This document shows, piece by piece, positions 49,001-55,000 of a stretch of 64,000 nucleotides of DNA. The DNA lies in assembly GCA_911728435.2 (NCBI GenBank), contig OU452206.1, positions 17,328,297 through 17,392,296 on the forward strand, given 5' to 3'. The number at the start of each line of letters is the position of its first letter. The first letter of the stretch is position 1. This stretch comes from Apoderus coryli. Taxonomy: Eukaryota > Arthropoda > Insecta > Coleoptera > Attelabidae. The notes under the pieces were generated by a model that searched no databases, was not told where the DNA came from, and saw only the letters and a list, made by a program, of their open reading frames with translations. Made by a program: the position numbers and the translations under genes.

Positions 49001-52000
49001 TATACCATCATGTCCCACTGCTCCACTTTTAATTGAGTCTAAGGCTTTGGCGATATCTTCTGTCTCTACCATTTTAAAGTCGAAACCATTGGCTTTTGGA
49101 TTATGGTTAGACAAGTAAAAATTTAAGGTCTCAACAGCAGGCTTCCCGATAGGAATGTTCACAAAATATTCATTTATTTTAATTGATAGTTTCTTCGTAA
49201 CGGCTGCATTCTTCGTAACACGCTTGCAGCTTTTTGTAATCAAAGACTTAGCGCAGAGACATACCATAAAGAAAGTTACAAGATGTTTTTGGCGACATCT
49301 AGTGTGAGCAGGCAATAACTAACTAAAAGTCTTGTTACTTTATGTAACAAGCAATTCATAAATAAAGCCTCCCGCCAGGGAATTCGGGCGCATCTAGTGT
49401 TGGCAATAGGATATGATGGAGTTGTTGCTTCAAGTGCCTTGCAGATTCCTGCGTAGGCGTCCATCGCTTCTCTCATCATATGATTATATTAATTGCAGCA
49501 TTTGGCAGTGTCTGCAAGTCCCGTATTCCTGTCAATTGTCGTATGTTTCGCAGCCAGGATAGTGTTTTTCTACCACCTACTCCTCTTTTTCCTTCTTATA
49601 TTTTACCCTGGAGGATAAGACGTTCGAAATGATAACGTTCTCCACGTAGTATGTGTCCAAGGTAGCCAGTTTTTCTTGTTTTGATGTTTTCGAAATAGTC
49701 ACCGTCTAATAAACTAGCTTTTCTCAGTATATCCTCGTTCGTCACATGATCAACCCACGATACTCTCAGCATTCGTCGCCGGGTCCACATCTCGAAGGCC
49801 TCAAGTTTGTTGAATTGCTGTTTTCAACGTTGATGTCTCGACTCCGTACAACTAGACGTCGCTAGAAACATCTTGTTGTATTTCATCTCTCGTGCTGCAA
49901 GCTCTTGGTAAATGTTGCAAATTTCCAACAGTCTTGTTACTTTATGTAACAAGCAATTCATAAATAAAGAAAGTTTCCAATCTTATACAGGGTGTCGATA
50001 AAAATTTATTGAAAAAATGACTCAGTATTTTTAAATGGAAAGTCCAAGTTGTATCGATACATGAAATGTATCGTATTATATCGGTTATGTCTAACAAGAA
50101 ACTGCTATCTTTCAGTACATTTGATAATCCACCTAGTCAACCTGATCCACCAGTATTAGTCGAAGCTTCTGTCTCCAATTTACATTTGCAATGGAGTAAA
50201 AGGGGTAAAGATGATGAATTCATTTTGCAAATGAATGATTTAAGTAATGAATATGGACATATGAATATTTATAATGGTAAGCATCCTTTTCCGCAAATAA
50301 GTCAACACTAGCGGTGGAGAACTATCCACTAATCTAAATGTCATTTTCGTTGTATTCCACAGGTATAGAAAACTCTTACACGTGTTCCAGACTGAGCTTT
50401 TACAGCAATTACATATTCCGATTGCGGGTGAGCAATGAGAATGGTGTCTCACCCTGGTCAGAAGAGGTGACGTATCGTACGCTGCCCGATCGGCCTGGTC
50501 GACCATCGAAACCTATCGTCAAAGGTCGAATACGTGCGTACTCATTTAAATTGAAATGGGAACCACCAAGTGAAACTGGTGGAGCGGATATAACCGGTTA
50601 TGTCCTGGAAGTGAATTCGGGTAGTGGCTATGAAACAGTGTATTCGGGCATGGAAACGGAAGCTGTCTGTGATAAATTAACCCCAGGTAAGCTGTGCGTT
50701 CTATTCTAAAATAAATCTATGTGCCTGGAAAATTCATGGTTTAACTTGTGTATTTTTGTCAAATTCCAGGTACAACATACCAATTACGAGTGAGCTGTAT
50801 AAGCGAAGGTGGCTACAGCAACTATTCCGATCCCTGTACCGTAACCACTGATGCCATCCAACCCGGCCAATGTGGTTCGCTCCGTTTGCAGGGCAAGCCG
50901 AAATCAAACATCATAACAATCAGATGGACGGAGCCAGACTATAATGGTGGCGCCCCCATCTTAGATTACGAAGTAGAGATGCTAAGTCCTGACTCTAGTC
51001 GACGAATAGTCCACAAAAGCAAAGAGACGGAATGTAATGTGATTGAGGGCATAACGCCTGGATGTGATTATCTGTTTATTGTGAGGGCTGTTAATAGAAT
51101 AGGACCTGGACCGTGGTCGGATGAATTGAAGGTGACTAGTGGTGCGGCGGCACCGAATGCACCAGAGATTCCAGCGGTGCAATGTAAGTCACCATTCCAT
51201 GTGTATGTTGAGTGGCAAGAACCACCTTCTAATGGGGCGGCAATCACGGAGTACCGGTTAGAGATGAATCCAAGTACCATGGAGGACAAGTTCAATTGCA
51301 TTTACCAGGGTATGTTTAACGTTCTCTGGACTGGTTTTGAAATAATAATATTTCATGTTTTAGGCTCACAGCAAAGTTATGATCAGAAAGGTCTCATTCC
51401 ATTCCACACGTATTATTTCCGTGTTCAAGCGGGTAATAGTGCGGGTTTCAGTGGGTATTCCCCGGTTGCTGCTACAATAACACCTCCAGCGCCACCGTCG
51501 GCTGTTACAACTTTGCGCAGTGAATCAACTCCAACGTCAATTACACTGCATTGGCAAGCCCCGGCGAATAACGGTGCCGATATCACTCATTACAATATCG
51601 AAATTGGCGATAGAGTTATTTCCACGGAAACCGCAGTAACTGAATATTGTATAGATGATTTACAGCCGGAAACTAGTTATAAGATTAAGATACAAGCGGT
51701 GAATTCAGTGGCGAGTGGTGCGTTATCTTCAACATTGCGGACATCGACTTTGAGGTTACCACCGACTGCGCCATGCATGGAATGTGTTGGAGTCGGTCAC
51801 AATTACTTAAAGCTGAAATGGGGTGAAGGGAAAAATATCGATTATACGCAATATTGTGTAGAGATGGAGAATCCCCGGACGCATGAATTCCAATGCGTTT
51901 ACAAAGGTAATACTTGCCACTTCTTGTCACTGGCGTATTTCTATAATCTTCGTTCTATTTCTCAGGTACTTCGCACACATGCAAAGTGAACAAACTGCAT

Positions 52001-55000
52001 GAAATTACTGCCTACAAGTTTAGAATAAATGCGTCAAATGATGCCGGCGTTGGAGACTTTTCCGATGAGTACGAGTTCGTGACTGGCATTTCCCCACCAG
52101 CAACAGTTAAACCGCCCAAATGCGAAGTGGAACAGAAAAGTTGTGCGCTGGAATGGTTGCCAGCTAAGAATACTTTTAGTGATCCAATTGTCTACCAAGT
52201 TCATTTAGCAAGGGCCAAAGAACCAGTGTATAAACAGGTAAAGTGGCTATCCTAGAATATTTCTTTGCTAATATACAGAGTGTCCCATAACTGAGCCAGA
52301 ATAGGACCACATTTAGCCAATAAATGTATGGATTCTCAAGAATTTCTTAATAAACAATTTATGAAACAAGTAGGATCGATCTCAAGAGCAAATAATTTAA
52401 AACTATTTATTTGACATGTTGACTGCCGATGCCACATTTAGGACTTCTGGAATATCCAGACTTTTTTGTACTTGTAAAAATTGTATTCTTTAGTGCTGTG
52501 TTTACAAATAAACACAGAAAACTTAAACACAATTTCTCAAAAGAATAAAATACGACATTTTATCCATTCTCTGGTTGAAAAAATCTTGAAGCCACCTTAT
52601 CTTTGACAAACGGTCGCTAAATCGGCTCTTTCCGGATTTTTCGACAAATTTGGTATCTTAAAATCGATTTCTACTCATATATCTTCGAAAAGTATAGGAA
52701 GAATGTATAAATCTTCAGTTTTCCTGTCCCAAAAAACCTGTTAATTGGCCACTGTTATGGGTTTCCAATCCGTAATTCTTCATTTGTCTCTGTTTTATGT
52801 GCTAAGACAGATTTCTTCAGCATAGCTGTTGGTTTCAGTTACAACATTTTCGAGAAGTGTATCTGTATCAACCCACAAGGGTAACTCACTATAATTTGTT
52901 TGATCGGTGTTTGTTTCACTATTATTCACAGCAGAAACATCTTCAACATCTTTCTCCTCTTCGCTTGCATCAGTCCTTGCTCAATAAAGCTCTCTTTCTT
53001 GCATAGTCTGTAAGCCTTTTTTTAGGCTTAGATAGTCTCGCAATTTCACCATCCATTTCAAAAAAATAACAAACATGATCTATCTAGTGGCACAAAAGCT
53101 GAAGCAACACAGGCTCATAGTATTGGGTCTGCCAGATAACTTTTTTTTTTTGAAAATGCTATAAAAGAAAAACTGCTGAATATTTTCTCAAATTTCTTCT
53201 TTTATTTGAAAGTACAATCCTTCCGGTTAATAATGACAAATAATTTCATTCAAACGGCTGCCTCGGCTGGCCATGCAGTAGCCTACACGATCGGTCCAAT
53301 TTTTAAGCACATTATCGATTGTGTACAGCTGTATTTCACCAATGGCTTCACGAATATTGTCCTTTAAAGCGTCAATTGTCTCTGGCTTGTCGGCGTAACA
53401 CTTATCTTTGATGGCACCCCACAAATAATAGTCCAACGGTGTCAACTCGCAGCTCCGAGGTGGCCAAACGACATCAGCTCTGCGGCTGATAATGCGATCT
53501 TCAAAAACAGGGCGCAAAACATCGAGTGTAGCTTCGGCTGTGTGGCACGTAGCGCCGTCCTGTTGAAACCAAATGTTGCCGATATCCTCCTCTTCAATTT
53601 TTGTGAACAAAAATTCGTTCAACATGGCCCGATAACGATTGCCATTGACTGTAACGGCCACTCCTTGCTCATTTTCGAAGAAAAATGGCCCAATTATGCC
53701 TCCGGACCAAAATCCGCACCAAACAGTGACTCGTTTTGGGTGCATCGGCTTTTCAATGTATGCGTGCGGGTTTTCTGTGCCCCAAATGCGACAATTTTGC
53801 TGGTTTATATTCCCGCCAAGATCAAAATGAGCTTCATCTGAAAAGATGATTTTTTTGGCAAAATCGGCATCTTCTGTAAGTCGATCGCAGGCCCACTGAG
53901 CGAAGCGAAAACGCATTGGATGGTCAGTTGGCTTCAACTCCTGAACCAATTGGACTTTGTATGGCGTCATACCAAGGTCTTTATGCAAAATTCGTCTCAA
54001 TGATGTCTCCGAAATGTTCAATTGTTGAGACCGACGGTGAATTGATGTTGATGGCGCTTCACGCACACTTTCTGCCACAGCAGCAATATTCTCGGGTGTA
54101 CGCACTGTTTTTGGCTTTTCACGCTTTGGTTTATCGATGAGGATGCCAGTTTCTTTCACTTTTTTCACGAGATAACGAACATACGGAGCTGACGGTGCTT
54201 CTCTTCTTCCAAAATCCGTACGCAATTTTCGCACACATTCTGCAACATTACCATGATTTTCAAAGTAATGTCGCAATATTTCCCAGCGTTGTTCAAGCGT
54301 ATACACAACCATATTCGTTCAGCGGAAGGATAAAACTAATTATCTGTCAAATCAGACATGAGCTAAGTGTTACCCTTCACGAAATAAGCACTAGTTGAAA
54401 AAAAAACGTTAGATGGCGGACCCATTACATTCAATTGTACTTCACTCACCTGTCAAGCCATCGGTCTTTGATGGGTAGGCGTCATGACTCAACAATTGAG
54501 TTATCGGCAGCCAGCGTGTTAAAGAACTTTCCATATTATCCATTATTATCATCATCTAGATTGCTTGCGAAAAATTGCGTGGTAACATTGTTCTACTCTA
54601 GATATTGATAACATAATCATAATTATTGTTTCCTCAGGTATACCGTGGCTCAGAAACCAAATGCACAATAGAGGAGCTTCAACCAGGCGTAGAATACATG
54701 ACACGAGTGTGTCCAATTCGCATAACAGCCACAGACCAGTTGGCTGGCCCCTACTCGCCAACAGTCACTTTTACCATACCAGTAGCACCGGAACCAGCAG
54801 CCGTTACGAAACTGATGCCAGTCAGTACCAGTAGTGGTGCAACACCATTGCATACGCACAACAAATACTCTCGGTCACTGCAACAAATGTGGCATTCAGT
54901 ATCAGTGAAACGATTCTTCAATGAATACCAAGTGTATGTTTACGCATTTTTCGTTACACTAATAGGAATTATCATATCCCTAGGTCTGGCATCCTTTATG

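Noticed and set aside
53542..53841. Plus-strand ORFs within the rosa-like element
   Set aside because: Shadows of the intact minus-strand transposase.
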